Assembly: GCF_030944625.1 (NCBI RefSeq)
Contig: NZ_JAUSXY010000001.1
Span: 4,092,001-4,156,000 of the forward strand
Direction of reading: 5' to 3'
Length of the DNA: 64,000 nt
DNA from: Arthrobacter sp. SLBN-112
Lineage (GTDB): Bacteria; Actinomycetota; Actinomycetes; Actinomycetales; Micrococcaceae
The translations under genes and the position numbers were made by a program. Under the pieces are notes generated by a model. The model saw only the letters and a program-made list of their open reading frames with translations. It had not been told where the DNA came from and searched no databases. Positions 43,630 to 53,727 of the stretch are shown here, piece after piece (the first letter of the stretch is position 1; each line of letters starts with the position of its first letter).

Positions 43630-44546
43630 GCACCCTCACTCCCGCCGCGCCCCGGGGCAACGCAACAGCCACGGCTGTTCCCGCTACCGCCCCCAATGCC
43701 CGCCGCGGCAAGTCCCGGATGGACCCCACCCGCAACAACACCGCTGCCGGGCTTGCGGCCTGGCTCCTGGCACTGCTGTTCGCGTCCCCGGTCGTGTGGA
43801 TGATCCTGACCTCCTTCCACTCGGAGACTGACGCAGCCACCAACCCGCCGTCGGTGGCCGCGAACCTGACCCTGGACGCGTACCGGGAATTCTTCGGCGA
43901 AACCTCCGGCGTCAGCCCCTGGCCGTCCCTGATCAACTCCGCCACCGCTTCCATCCTGTCCACGGCGCTGGTGCTGGTCCTGGCCATCCCGGCGGCGTAT
44001 GCACTCTCCATCCGGCCCGTGAAGAAGTGGACGGACGTGATGTTCTTCTTCCTGTCCACCAAGATGATGCCCGTGGTGGCGGCGATCCTGCCGCTCTACC
44101 TGTTCGCCCGCACCGTCGGTGCCCTGGACAACATCTGGTTCCTGATCCTGATGTACACGTCGATGAACCTGCCCATTGCGGTCTGGATGATGCGGTCCTT
44201 CCTCGCCGAGGTCCCGGAGGAAATGCTGGAGGCGGCCCAGATCGACGGCGCCAACCTCCTGCTCATCCTCCGCAAGGTCATCGCCCCGGTGGCCATGCCC
44301 GGGATCGCCGCCACCGCACTGATCTGCTTCATCTTCAGCTGGAACGAACTGCTCCTGGCCCGCGTCCTCACCGGGGTGGTGGCAGGCACGGCGCCCGTCT
44401 TCCTCACAGGCTTCGTCTCGGGCCAAGGCCTCTTCCTCGCCAAAGTCTGCGCGGCCGCCGTCGTCATTTCCCTGCCGGTGCTGTTCGCCGGCTTCGCCGC
44501 GCAGGACAAACTCGTCCAGGGCCTCTCCCTGGGCGCAGTGAAGTAG
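43626..44546 (+). CDS. Sugar/polyol ABC transporter permease 2
   Basis: This 306-residue MalG-type permease has an Ala/Thr-rich N-terminal tail, six helices, and the EAA loop in EAAQIDGANLLLILRKVIAPVAMPGI. Together with permease 1 it forms the membrane channel. No ATPase gene is present in the operon, so the pair probably uses a shared MsiK-type ATPase encoded elsewhere, as is common in actinobacteria. Confidence 0.95.
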   Translation: MSTLTPAAPRGNATATAVPATAPNARRGKSRMDPTRNNTAAGLAAWLLALLFASPVVWMILTSFHSETDAATNPPSVAANLTLDAYREFFGETSGVSPWPSLINSATASILSTALVLVLAIPAAYALSIRPVKKWTDVMFFFLSTKMMPVVAAILPLYLFARTVGALDNIWFLILMYTSMNLPIAVWMMRSFLAEVPEEMLEAAQIDGANLLLILRKVIAPVAMPGIAATALICFIFSWNELLLARVLTGVVAGTAPVFLTGFVSGQGLFLAKVCAAAVVISLPVLFAGFAAQDKLVQGLSLGAVK

Positions 44547-44610
44547 CCGGCGCAGCGAAAAAGCCGGCCCACCAGCCAAACACCCCTCGCACTCAGCAAA
44601 GGATCCTGCT

Positions 44611-45666
44611 ATGACCACCACCGCCCAGTCTCCCGCCCCCACCGCCGACCTGCCGGCCACCATGCGCGCCGCCGTCCTGAAGAGCCAGGGCGACATGACC
44701 ATGGAATCCCTCCCCCTCCCGCAGCTGGACGCGGACCAGGTCCTGGTGCAGGTCGCCGCCGTCGGTGTCTGCGGCAGCGACGTCCACTACTATGAGCACG
44801 GCCGGATCGGCCCGTACGTGGTGGACCACCCGCTGATCCTGGGCCACGAGCTCTCCGGCCGGATCGCCGCCGTCGGAAGCTCCGTTGGCCCGGCCCGCAT
44901 CGGCAGCCGCGTCGCCGTGGAACCGCAGCGGCCCTGCCGCACCTGCAAGCAGTGCAAGGCCGGCCGGTACAACCTGTGCCCGGACATCGAGTTCTACGCC
45001 ACCCCACCCGTGGACGGCGCGTTCGCCGAGTACGTCACTATCCAGTCCGACTTTGCCTACGACATTCCGGACAGCGTCAGCGATGAGGCGGCCGCCCTGA
45101 TTGAACCGCTTTCCGTGGGCCTGTGGGCTTGCGAGCGCGCGGAAATCCGGCCCGGCAGCCGGGTGTTGATCGCCGGCGCGGGCCCCATCGGGATCATCGC
45201 CGCCCAGGCCGCCCGGGCGTTTGGCGCCACGGAGATCTACATCAGTGACATCGCCGAGGACCGGCTGGCTTTTGCCCTGGAACACGGGGCCACCCACGCG
45301 CTGAACGCCAGGACGGACAGCGTGGAGGGGCTCGACGTCGACGCTTTCATTGATGCGTCCGGCGCACCGCTGGCGGTCCGTTCCGGGGTCAAGGCCGTGG
45401 CACCGGCTGGCAGGGTGATCCTGGTGGGGCTGGGGGCCGACGACGTCGAGCTTCCCGTCTCATACATCCAGAACCGGGAAATCTGGCTCTCCGGGGTTTT
45501 CCGCTACACGAACACCTGGCCGCTGGCCATCCAGCTCCTCGCCGACGGCAAGGTGGACCTGGACGTCCTGGTCACCGGGAAGTTCGGGTTGGCCGAATCC
45601 GAAGAGGCGCTCAAGGCGGGAAAGCAGCCCGGCCAGCTCAAGGCCGTGGTCTACCCGGGCCGCTGA
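44611..45666 (+). CDS. Zinc-dependent polyol (sorbitol/xylitol-type) dehydrogenase
   Basis: This 351-residue medium-chain dehydrogenase has the catalytic zinc ligands C54 (GVCGSDVHYY) and H79/E80 (LGHE). The structural zinc cysteines are C109, C112, C115 and C123, and the NAD-binding Rossmann motif is IAGAGPIGIIAAQAA. The GSDVHYYEHGRIG segment is characteristic of sorbitol/xylitol dehydrogenases. It would oxidise the imported polyol to a ketose, which the next gene product phosphorylates. AAAGGA precedes the ATG. Confidence 0.93.
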   Translation: MTTTAQSPAPTADLPATMRAAVLKSQGDMTMESLPLPQLDADQVLVQVAAVGVCGSDVHYYEHGRIGPYVVDHPLILGHELSGRIAAVGSSVGPARIGSRVAVEPQRPCRTCKQCKAGRYNLCPDIEFYATPPVDGAFAEYVTIQSDFAYDIPDSVSDEAAALIEPLSVGLWACERAEIRPGSRVLIAGAGPIGIIAAQAARAFGATEIYISDIAEDRLAFALEHGATHALNARTDSVEGLDVDAFIDASGAPLAVRSGVKAVAPAGRVILVGLGADDVELPVSYIQNREIWLSGVFRYTNTWPLAIQLLADGKVDLDVLVTGKFGLAESEEALKAGKQPGQLKAVVYPGR

Positions 45667-45711
45667 CCACAGCACCATAACCCCACCAAGACACACTGCA
45701 AGGAAGCAGCC

Positions 45712-46701
45712 ATGCCAACACCCTCCACCACCAGGGACGTCGCGGACGGCGGTCCCCTGGTCACCGTGATCGGCGAGTCCCTCGTGGACATCATCGATGA
45801 CCCGCGCCGGGGAACCGCCGGCCGGAAGGCCCACCCCGGCGGCAGCCCGCTGAACGTGGCAGTGGGAACTGCCCGGCTGGGCCTTTCCACAAGCCTGGTG
45901 ACGCATTACGACGACGACGCGTGCGGGCGGATCATCGATCAGCACCTGCAGGCCAACGGCGTCAGGCCGGTGCTGGGCGGCGCCGCACCCACGTCCACGG
46001 CAACGGCGGCGCTGGGCCCGGACGGCGCAGCAACCTACGCCTTCGACATCACGTGGGACATCAACGGCGCGTCGCTTCCCGCCCTGGCCGCCGTGGAAGC
46101 CTCCGCGCACATCCACACCGGTTCCATTGCCACCTCGCTTTCCCCGGGCAACCACGCCACCTTTGCCCTGGTGGAGGCGGCCCGGGACAGTGCCACCGTC
46201 AGTTACGACCCCAATTGCAGGCCCGGCATCAGTCCCGACGTTGCCGCGGCCTGCAAACAGGCTGAGGAGTTCGCCGCCGCGAGCGACCTCGTCAAGGCAA
46301 GCGACGAGGACCTGCGCTGGCTCTATCCGGACCGCACTCCCGACGAGTCGCTGGCTGCCTGGCTGGAGCTCGGCCCGGCGCTGGTGGCCCTCACCCGCGG
46401 TGCTGAGGGACCAGTGCTCCTGAACAGGCAGGGCCGCGTGGACCTGCCGGGGGAAAGCATCGACGTGGCCGATACCGTGGGGGCGGGCGACTCCTTCATG
46501 GCCGCCCTCATCTCGGGTCTCGCGCAGCTGAACCTCCTGGGAGCCGGCGCCCGCCCCCGGCTGGCGGCCCTCACGGCCACCGAGCTGCACGTCCTGGCCG
46601 GCTATGCGAACCGGGCGGCGGCCATCACCTGCTCCCGCGCCGGCGCCAACCCGCCTCGAACGGTGGAGCTGGGCCCCCTGCCACCTCCCCTTCCAGCCTG
46701 A
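45712..46701 (+). CDS. PfkB-family carbohydrate kinase (fructokinase-like)
   Basis: This 329-residue ribokinase-fold sugar kinase starts with VTVIGESLVDIIDD. The substrate motif is HPGGSPLNVAVGTARLG and the catalytic motif is DTVGAGDSF with Asp260. Its place after a polyol dehydrogenase suggests it phosphorylates the resulting ketose (fructose or xylulose). It ends the operon; a 198-bp double-hairpin repeat begins 21 bp after the stop. Confidence 0.92.
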   Translation: MPTPSTTRDVADGGPLVTVIGESLVDIIDDPRRGTAGRKAHPGGSPLNVAVGTARLGLSTSLVTHYDDDACGRIIDQHLQANGVRPVLGGAAPTSTATAALGPDGAATYAFDITWDINGASLPALAAVEASAHIHTGSIATSLSPGNHATFALVEAARDSATVSYDPNCRPGISPDVAAACKQAEEFAAASDLVKASDEDLRWLYPDRTPDESLAAWLELGPALVALTRGAEGPVLLNRQGRVDLPGESIDVADTVGAGDSFMAALISGLAQLNLLGAGARPRLAALTATELHVLAGYANRAAAITCSRAGANPPRTVELGPLPPPLPA

Positions 46702-46722
46702 CGCGGACGTCTGCTTCCGGAC

Positions 46723-46920
46723 GCACCCGCGTCACGCAGAGCAGACTTTGAACCCACCCGCGGGGACCAAACCCCGGAAACACGGGGCTCGCCGTCGTCT
46801 GTTGCCGTGAAAGCCTGTCCCGCGTGACGTCAGGCGCACAGACTGGCCCAGTTTTCGCAGCGAAACGCCAAGAATCCGCGCTCCCGCGGCCGTTTCCCCC
46901 TGAAAACCGGGCCAGTGTGA
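46723..46920. repeat. Double-hairpin intergenic repeat, copy B
   Basis: This element matches copy A (35444-35642) along its full length with scattered substitutions. The two stems are preserved: CGTCACGCAG...CGCGTGACG outside, and ACTGGCCCAGTTTT...AAAACCGGGCCAGT at the right. It fills the gap between the sugar kinase and the FAD dehydrogenase (46702-47033), where I see no gene. Confidence 0.88.
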
Positions 46921-47033
46921 CACGCAGGCGGCAAGCGGCAGCTGCGCGCCGGGCACGGAAACCGGAGCATGGGCCACAACGTGCGATAGCTTGGCCAGTA
47001 ATCACAGCAGCTTTCGAACCTGGGCAGGGACGC

Positions 47034-48710
47034 ATGGACGCGGACGTCATCATCATCGGCGGAGGGCTGGCCGGGCTGGTGGCCGGCAACGAGCTGGTCC
47101 GGGTCGGCAAGCGCGTAGCCATCGTGGACCAGGAGAACCAGGCCAACCTGGGCGGCCAGGCGTTCTGGTCGCTGGGCGGGCTTTTCCTGGTGGACACTCC
47201 TATGCAGCGTCGGCTGGGCGTGAAGGATTCCGTCGAGCTGGCGTGGCAGGACTGGCAGGGTTCGGCGCAGTGGGACCGGTTTTCCGGACCGCACCCTGAG
47301 GACGAGTGGGCCCGGCAATGGGGCCGCGCCTACGTTGAGTTCGCTGCCGGCGACAAGCGCGCCTGGTTGCAGGAACAGGGAATCCGGTTCACGCCCCTGG
47401 TGGGTTGGGCCGAGCGCGGCGACGGGAGGGCGGGCGGCCACGGCAACTCGGTCCCCCGCTTCCACGTCCCGTGGGGCACCGGCACCGGGGTCTCCGAACC
47501 GTTCGCGGACAAGGCGCGGGAGGCAGCTGCGACGGGCAGCGTCAAGTTCTTCTTCCGGCACCGGGTGGACGGTTTAACGTACGACGACGGTGCGGTCACC
47601 GGGGTGCGGGGCGCGGTGCTGGCACCTGATGCGTCGCCGCGTGGAGTGTCCTCCAACCGGGACGTTGTTGGGGAGTTTGAGCTGCGGGCGCAGGCCGTGG
47701 TGATCGCCTCCGGCGGGATCGGCGGCAACCATGAGCAGGTGCGGCGCTGGTGGCCGCACCGGCTGGGAACGCCGCCGCGGAAGATGGTCACCGGGGTGCC
47801 GCAGCACGTGGACGGGCGGATGCTGGACATTGCCGACGGGTCCGGGGTCCGGCTGGTGAACCGGGACCGGATGTGGCACTACACCGAGGGAATCCAGAAC
47901 TGGAACCCCATCTGGCCGGACCACGCCATCCGGATCCTGCCGGGCCCGTCCTCGCTGTGGTTTGATGCGCTGGGCCGGCGGCTCCCCTCCCCCGGCCTGC
48001 CCGGCTACGACACGCTGGGCACCCTCCGCCTGTTGCGGACCACCCCGGACATTCAGCAGTACGACCATTCCTGGTTCATCCTCAACCAGCGGATCATCGA
48101 AAAGGAGTTTGCCCTTTCCGGCTCCGAACAGAACCCTGATATCACCAACCGGGACCTTAAGCTGCTGCTGAAGACCCGGCTGGGCCGCGGCGCCTCCGGC
48201 CCCATCGAGGCGTTCAAGGAGCACGGCCCGGACTTTGTGGTGGCGGACAACCTCCCGGACTTGGTGCGCGGAATGAACGGGCTCACGTCCGAGCCACTGC
48301 TGGAGTTTGGGCTGCTGCGGCGGCAGATCGAGGAGCGCGACGCCGAGATCAGGAACCCCTACTCCAAGGACATCCAGGTGGCGGGCATCCGCAACAGCCG
48401 CCGCTACCTGGGTGACAGGATCTTCCGGACGGTGAAGCCGCACCGGATCCTGGACACGAAGGCCGGTCCGTTGATAGCCGTGCGGCTGTATGTTGTCACC
48501 CGAAAGACTCTTGGCGGCATCCAGACCAATTTGTCCGGACAGGCACTCGGTCAGGACGGCCGCCCCGTTCCCGGCCTCTACGCCGCCGGGGAGGCCGCCG
48601 GGTTCGGCGGTGGCGGCGCCCACGGTTACAACGCCCTTGAGGGCACTTTCCTGGGCGGCTGCATTTTCACCGGCAGGACTGTGGGGCGTTCGCTGGCCCG
48701 GGCGTTGTAG
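47034..48710 (+). CDS. FAD-binding dehydrogenase (fumarate reductase/KstD-like flavoprotein)
   Basis: This 558-residue flavoprotein has the N-terminal FAD-binding motif DVIIIGGGLAGLVAGNELVR (GGG at 9-11) and the family's C-terminal motif LSGQALGQDGRPVPGLYAAGEAAGFGGGGAHGYNALEGTFLGGCIFTGRTVG. It aligns with the predicted FAD-binding dehydrogenases related to 3-ketosteroid dehydrogenase and fumarate reductase. The substrate is unknown. The ATG at 47034 gives the FAD motif at its usual place; the longer upstream reading runs through the repeat and is not real. Confidence 0.92.
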   Translation: MDADVIIIGGGLAGLVAGNELVRVGKRVAIVDQENQANLGGQAFWSLGGLFLVDTPMQRRLGVKDSVELAWQDWQGSAQWDRFSGPHPEDEWARQWGRAYVEFAAGDKRAWLQEQGIRFTPLVGWAERGDGRAGGHGNSVPRFHVPWGTGTGVSEPFADKAREAAATGSVKFFFRHRVDGLTYDDGAVTGVRGAVLAPDASPRGVSSNRDVVGEFELRAQAVVIASGGIGGNHEQVRRWWPHRLGTPPRKMVTGVPQHVDGRMLDIADGSGVRLVNRDRMWHYTEGIQNWNPIWPDHAIRILPGPSSLWFDALGRRLPSPGLPGYDTLGTLRLLRTTPDIQQYDHSWFILNQRIIEKEFALSGSEQNPDITNRDLKLLLKTRLGRGASGPIEAFKEHGPDFVVADNLPDLVRGMNGLTSEPLLEFGLLRRQIEERDAEIRNPYSKDIQVAGIRNSRRYLGDRIFRTVKPHRILDTKAGPLIAVRLYVVTRKTLGGIQTNLSGQALGQDGRPVPGLYAAGEAAGFGGGGAHGYNALEGTFLGGCIFTGRTVGRSLARAL

Positions 48711-48746
48711 CCGCTGCGTCCCGTGCCGGCTTGCTAGGGTCGGCGT

Positions 48747-49253
48747 ATGGCCATCCTCCCCCGTTCCATGGACGACGTGATTTCCGAGCCGCTGCGTGCC
48801 CAGTTCGAGTTCTTCCTGGACGAACACCGGGCAGCCCTCAACGACTGCCTTGAAAGCCTGACCGAAGAGCAGGCCAGACGCCGGCTGGTGCCTTCCCGCA
48901 CCACGCTGCTGGGGCTGGTGAAGCACGCCACCTTCGTGGAGAAGGTCTGGTTCGACGAAGCCGTCACGGGCCGCCCGCGCAGTGAGATCGGCATTCCGGC
49001 CACCCCGGACGAATCGTTCATCCTTGACGATGCCGACACGGTCGCCTCCGTCCGGTCAGCCCACCGCGAGGCGTGCGCCGCCTCCCGGGCCGCCGCAGCC
49101 CGGCTGGGCCTGGACGATGTGGTCACCGGCAACCGGCGCGGCCCGCTTCCACTGCGTTGGGTCTACCTGCACATGCTGCGTGAACTGGCCCAGCACTGCG
49201 GCCACGCGGACATCCTGCGCGAGCAGGTCCTGGCGGTTCCGTCACGGCTTTAA
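48747..49253 (+). CDS. DinB/DUF664 family protein
   Basis: This 168-residue four-helix-bundle protein of the DinB superfamily has EPLRAQFEFFLDEHRAALNDCLESLTEEQARRRLVPSRTTLLGLVKHATFVEKVWFDEAV and ends with WVYLHMLRELAQHCGHADILREQV. The conserved histidines (KHAT and QHCGHADI) form the usual metal site. Related actinobacterial proteins are thiol (mycothiol) S-transferases, so a detoxification role is possible but unproven. Confidence 0.88.
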   Translation: MAILPRSMDDVISEPLRAQFEFFLDEHRAALNDCLESLTEEQARRRLVPSRTTLLGLVKHATFVEKVWFDEAVTGRPRSEIGIPATPDESFILDDADTVASVRSAHREACAASRAAAARLGLDDVVTGNRRGPLPLRWVYLHMLRELAQHCGHADILREQVLAVPSRL

Positions 49254-49293
49254 CACCGTGACGGAACCGCCCTTGGACCTTTCGGCGGTCTGG

Positions 49294-51711
49294 TCAGGCG
49301 CCGACGGCGGCAGCCACTGCGTCCGCGGACGAGTCGCCGGCTGCCCCTGCGAGCCGCAGCCAGGTGTCCACCACGGTGTCCGGGTTCAGGGAGACGGAAT
49401 TGACGCCTTCCTTCACCAGCCATTCAGCGAAGTCCGGGTGGTCGCTGGGGCCCTGGCCGCAGATGCCCACGTACTTGCCATGGGCCCGGCAGGCTTTGAT
49501 GGCCATGCTGAGCAGCTTCTTCACGGCCGCGTCCCGCTCATCGAAGCTGTTGGCCACGATCGCCGAGTCACGGTCCAGGCCCAGGGTCAGCTGGGTCATG
49601 TCGTTCGAGCCGATGGAGAAGCCGTCGAAGTACTCCAGGAACTCGTCGGCGAGCAACGCGTTGGAGGGCAGTTCGCACATCATGATCACTTCAAGCCCGT
49701 TTTCGCCGCGGCGCAGGCCGTTCTCAGCGAGCAGGTCGATTACGCCCCGTGCCTCGTCCAGGGTCCGCACGAACGGGATCATGAGCTTGACGTTGGTCAG
49801 GCCCATCTCGTTGCGGACGAAGGACAGGGCCTCACATTCAAGGTCGAAGCAGTCCCGGAAGGACGGCTCCAGGTAGCGGGACGCGCCGCGGAACCCGATC
49901 ATCGGGTTCTCCTCGTGCGGCTCGTACGCCGGGCCGCCGATCAGGTTGGCGTACTCGTTGGACTTGAAGTCGGACATCCGGACGATCACCGGTTCCGGCG
50001 CAAACGCCGCGGCGATGGTGGCCACGCCCTCGGCCAGGCGCTTGATGTAGTAGTCCCGGGGGCCGCTGTAGGCGGCGATTCGCCCGCGGATTTCGGCGGC
50101 CACATCCTCCGGCTGGCTGTCCAGGTTCAGCAGCGCCTTGGGGTGGATGCCGATCTGCCGGTTGATGATGAACTCCAGCCGGGCCAGGCCCACGCCGTGG
50201 TTGGGCAGCTGCGCGAAAGTGAACGCCTGCTCCGGGGTGCCCACGTTCATCATGACCTTCACCGGCGCCTCGGGCAGCTGGGTGACCCCGGTTTCCTCGA
50301 CGCTGAAGTCCAGCAGGCCCTGGTAGATGGTGCCGGTCTCGCCGTCGGCGCAGGACACGGTGACCTCCTGGCCGTCGGCCAGCGAGTCAGTGGCGTTGCC
50401 GGTACCGACGACGGCGGGAATCCCCAATTCGCGGGCGATGATGGCCGCGTGGCAGGTGCGTCCGCCGCGGTTGGTGACGATGGCGGAGGCACGCTTCATG
50501 ATCGGTTCCCAGTCGGGGTCGGTCATGTCCGCCACCAGCACGTCGCCGCTCTGGAACGAGGCCATCTGGTCGATCGCGGTGAGGATCCGGACCTTCCCGG
50601 CGCCGATCCGCTGGCCGATGGCGCGGCCTTCCACCAGCACCGGGCCGGTGGCGTTCAGGCGGAAGCGGCTCTGGCTGCCGGGGGCGCGGCGGGACTGCAC
50701 GGTTTCGGGGCGGGCCTGCAGGATGTACAGGCCGCCGTCAATGCCGTCCTTGCCCCACTCAATGTCCATCGGACGGCCGTAATGCTTCTCAATGGCGACG
50801 GCGTGGCGCGCCAGCTGCTCGACGTCGTCGTCCGTGAGGCTGAACCGCGCGCGCTGCGAAGCCTCCACCGGCACGAAATCAATGGTGCGGCCGATCTCGC
50901 TGTTGTTGGTGTAGGTCATCTGGAGGGCCTTCTCGCCCAGGCCCCGCTTCAGGATCGCGGGGCGGCCTGCTTCCAAGGCGGGCTTGTAGACGTAGAACTC
51001 GTCAGGGTTCACGGCCCCCTGCACCACCGCTTCACCCAGCCCGTAGGAGGAGGTGACGAACACGGCGTCCTGGAAGCCGGACTCGGTGTCCATGGTGAAC
51101 ATGACGCCGGAAGCGCCGACGTCGGAACGCACCATGCGCTGGATGCCCGCGGAAAGTGCCACCTCGGCGTGCTCGAACTTGTGGTGCACACGGTAGGCGA
51201 TGGCGCGGTCGTTGTAGAGCGAGGCGAAGACATCCTTGATGGCCTGCAGGATGTTCTCGATGCCGCGAACGTTCAGGAAGGTCTCCTGCTGCCCGGCGAA
51301 GGAGGCATCGGGAAGGTCTTCCGCCGTGGCGCTGGAACGCACCGCCCAGGAAAGGTCCTGGGAGCCGGCGTGCTTGTCCACGAGTTGCTGGTACGCCTCG
51401 CGGACCTGCGCCTCGAAATCCGCCAGGAACGGCGTTTCGCGGACCAGGGACCGGATCTCCTGGCCGGCAGCCGCCAGCGCCGTCACGTCATCCGTGTCCA
51501 AGCCGACGAGCCGGTCGGCGATCTTCTGGTCCAGGCCGGAATCGGACAGGAACCGGCGGTACGCGTCCGCTGTGGTGGCGAAACCATCCGGAACCTGGAC
51601 GCCGGCGGACGTCAGGTTCTGCACCATCTCGCCCAGGGAGGCGTTCTTGCCGCCCACCTTGTCCAGGTCCTTAAGTCCAAGTTCAGAGAACCAAAGAACG
51701 TCTGTGGTCAT
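49294..51711 (-). CDS. ppsA: Phosphoenolpyruvate synthase (pyruvate, water dikinase)
   Basis: This 805-residue enzyme converts pyruvate and ATP to phosphoenolpyruvate, AMP and phosphate for gluconeogenesis. The N-terminal ATP-grasp domain reads [19 protein letters not shown] to [11 protein letters not shown]. The swivelling phosphohistidine domain has [26 protein letters not shown] with His421 (same number as E. coli PpsA). The C-terminal PEP-binding barrel has [39 protein letters not shown] and the catalytic Cys in [16 protein letters not shown]. It lies 144 bp downstream of its likely regulator PpsR on the same strand. Confidence 0.97.
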   Translation of the reverse strand: MTTDVLWFSELGLKDLDKVGGKNASLGEMVQNLTSAGVQVPDGFATTADAYRRFLSDSGLDQKIADRLVGLDTDDVTALAAAGQEIRSLVRETPFLADFEAQVREAYQQLVDKHAGSQDLSWAVRSSATAEDLPDASFAGQQETFLNVRGIENILQAIKDVFASLYNDRAIAYRVHHKFEHAEVALSAGIQRMVRSDVGASGVMFTMDTESGFQDAVFVTSSYGLGEAVVQGAVNPDEFYVYKPALEAGRPAILKRGLGEKALQMTYTNNSEIGRTIDFVPVEASQRARFSLTDDDVEQLARHAVAIEKHYGRPMDIEWGKDGIDGGLYILQARPETVQSRRAPGSQSRFRLNATGPVLVEGRAIGQRIGAGKVRILTAIDQMASFQSGDVLVADMTDPDWEPIMKRASAIVTNRGGRTCHAAIIARELGIPAVVGTGNATDSLADGQEVTVSCADGETGTIYQGLLDFSVEETGVTQLPEAPVKVMMNVGTPEQAFTFAQLPNHGVGLARLEFIINRQIGIHPKALLNLDSQPEDVAAEIRGRIAAYSGPRDYYIKRLAEGVATIAAAFAPEPVIVRMSDFKSNEYANLIGGPAYEPHEENPMIGFRGASRYLEPSFRDCFDLECEALSFVRNEMGLTNVKLMIPFVRTLDEARGVIDLLAENGLRRGENGLEVIMMCELPSNALLADEFLEYFDGFSIGSNDMTQLTLGLDRDSAIVANSFDERDAAVKKLLSMAIKACRAHGKYVGICGQGPSDHPDFAEWLVKEGVNSVSLNPDTVVDTWLRLAGAAGDSSADAVAAAVGA

Positions 51712-51855
51712 GATTGCTGCTCCTTTGCAGAGGGTGGCTTAGGCGTTGCTGGCCGCCCACGGTAGTGCCGGCCGGAAGAAAAACCTTGTCAACAGTGGCA
51801 GGTCTGCCGCGCACTTTCCACATGATGTGCGCCACGCCACGTTTGTGAATTGTTG

Positions 51856-52674
51856 CTAGTGCTTGAGGTTCATCCGCTGCAGGATGGTGGCCGCCATTTC
51901 CTCCACGGACACGGTGGCCGAGTTCAGGTAAGGGATCCGGTGGGATACGTACAGTTGTTCCGCGCTGCGCAGCTCAAAGCCGCACTGCCGCAAGGACGCG
52001 TAGGGCGAGCTGGGCCGCCGCTCTGTCCGGATCTGGCTCAGGCGCAGCGGGTTGGAGGACAGGCCGAAACACTTGGACACGAAGGGCTGCAGCGGCTTGG
52101 GCAGCCCGTCCCGCTGGAAGTCCTCGTCCACCAGCGGAAAGTTGGCAGCGAAGATCCCGTGCTGGAGGGCCAGGTACATGGTGGTGGGGGTCTTGCCGCA
52201 CCGGGACGGCGCCACCAGGATCACCTGCGCCTTTTCCAGGGCACGCAGGCTCTGGCCGTCGTCGTGCTCCATCGCATACTCCACGGCAGCCATCCGGGAC
52301 TGGTACCGCGCAGCGTTCCCCAGGCCGTGCGCCCTGCCGGGCTCGCCGCTGGCCGCCGCGCCAAGTGCCTGTTCCAGCACGCCCACGTGCGTGCCGATCA
52401 GGTCCACGATGACGCCCTTGCAGCCGGCCAGGATCTGCCGGATTTCGCTGCTCACCGCAGTGGAGAAGACCAGGGGCCGGGGGCCGGTTGCGGCAAGGCC
52501 GTCGATGGTGCGCACCACGGCGCGGGCCTGCTCGGCTGTGGTGATGAAGGGGATGGTGACGCGGTCAAAGTCGGCCACCGGGAACTGGGTCAGCAACGTG
52601 TTGCCCAGAGTTTCCGCGGTGATGCCCGTACTGTCCGACAGGAAATAGACAGGGCGTTGAGCAGCAGTGGTCAT
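51856..52674 (-). CDS. ppsR: PEP synthase regulatory protein (bifunctional kinase/pyrophosphorylase)
   Basis: This 272-residue DUF299 protein begins PVYFLSDSTGITAETLGNTLLTQFP, the family signature, and has a P-loop-like motif VAPSRCGKTPTTMYLA (154-169). PpsR inactivates PEP synthase by ADP-dependent phosphorylation of a threonine next to the catalytic histidine and reactivates it by phosphorolysis. The target T-C-H segment is present in the ppsA product of this window. The start is the ATG at 52674; the longer reading is unlikely. Confidence 0.95.
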   Translation of the reverse strand: MTTAAQRPVYFLSDSTGITAETLGNTLLTQFPVADFDRVTIPFITTAEQARAVVRTIDGLAATGPRPLVFSTAVSSEIRQILAGCKGVIVDLIGTHVGVLEQALGAAASGEPGRAHGLGNAARYQSRMAAVEYAMEHDDGQSLRALEKAQVILVAPSRCGKTPTTMYLALQHGIFAANFPLVDEDFQRDGLPKPLQPFVSKCFGLSSNPLRLSQIRTERRPSSPYASLRQCGFELRSAEQLYVSHRIPYLNSATVSVEEMAATILQRMNLKH

Positions 52675-52745
52675 GCCTATGACCTTATCGCCCGGCCAGG
52701 ACTGGACGGGCGATGCCCTTTGCCGGCTGTGGGTCCCGGCCCCGG

Positions 52746-53555
52746 TCACGCCGCTTTGATGGGCGACTTGCCCCCGGTGGATGCTGCCTGGTTCTCGCGG
52801 GCCAGGAAGGCGGAGAGTTCACCGATGGTGCTCATGAGCGGGGCGGGGAAGACCACCGTGGTGTTCTTGTCGACGCCGATTTCCACCAGGGACTGCAGGT
52901 TGCGGAGCTGCAACGCCAGCGGGTGCGCCATCATGGTGTCGGAGGCGTCGCCCAGGGCTGTTGCTGCGATGGCCTCGCCTTCTGCGGCGATGATCTTCGC
53001 CCTCTTTTCACGTTCGGCTTCAGCCTGGCGGGCCATGGCACGCTTCATGCTTTCAGGCAGTTGGATGTCCTTCAGCTCCACCAAGGTGACTTCCACACCC
53101 CACTCGACGGTGAGTACGTCGAGGATTTCGCGGATATCCACGTTGATCCGCTCGGTCTCGGACAGGGTCTGGTCCAAGGTGTGGCGGCCAACGACTTTCC
53201 GCAACGTGGTCTGGGCGATCTGGTCGATGGCCGCGGCCACGTTCTCGATCGCGATGACGGACTTTACGGCGTCCACCACGCGATAGTAGGCCACCGCAGA
53301 GACATCGACGCTCACGTTGTCCTGCGTAATGATGCCTTGGGACTGGATGGGCATGGTCACGATCCGGAGGCTGACCAGAGGCAGCCGGTCGATGACCGGG
53401 ATGATCAGCCGCAGGCCAGGGTCCCTGACACCGATGACCCTGCCAAGCCGGAACAGCACGCCCTTCTCGTATTGGCGCACGATCCGGATGGACATCTTCG
53501 CGACGATGAGCAGCAGGATGACGAGGACGATAACAATGACGGTGGTGGGGTCCAT
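52746..53555 (-). CDS. SPFH/band 7 protein (slipin, stomatin-like)
   Basis: This 269-residue protein has an N-terminal membrane helix (about residues 4-20) and an SPFH domain ([33 protein letters not shown] to [44 protein letters not shown]). It ends with the coiled-coil and C-terminal segment of slipins. Such proteins oligomerise into membrane microdomains; NfeD-type partner proteins are common but absent here. It lies 71 bp upstream of ppsR and could be co-transcribed. Confidence 0.93.
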   Translation of the reverse strand: MDPTTVIVIVLVILLLIVAKMSIRIVRQYEKGVLFRLGRVIGVRDPGLRLIIPVIDRLPLVSLRIVTMPIQSQGIITQDNVSVDVSAVAYYRVVDAVKSVIAIENVAAAIDQIAQTTLRKVVGRHTLDQTLSETERINVDIREILDVLTVEWGVEVTLVELKDIQLPESMKRAMARQAEAEREKRAKIIAAEGEAIAATALGDASDTMMAHPLALQLRNLQSLVEIGVDKNTTVVFPAPLMSTIGELSAFLARENQAASTGGKSPIKAA

Positions 53556-53727
53556 CAGGATCCCCTCCTATAAATGGCGGGACGTGCCGTCGCCAGGCCG
53601 GCGCCGTGACAGGTGTCCTTGCCTTCATTGTCCCACTAAAGGCGGGAGGGAGCCCCGGCTGCGGTTACGCCCCCGGGTAAACGTCCGCGGCCGCCGCTGG
53701 GCCGGCAAATCCGGAGCATACTGAAGT

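Noticed and set aside
46824..47033. N-terminal extension of the FAD dehydrogenase through the intergenic repeat
   Set aside because: The FAD-binding motif starts right after the ATG at 47034, and the extension translates the double-hairpin repeat.
48982..51765. Very long open frame on the + strand opposite ppsA
   Set aside because: It is the antisense shadow of the highly conserved ppsA gene in GC-rich DNA. Its translation is low-complexity Gly/Arg/His/Val-rich with no family features.
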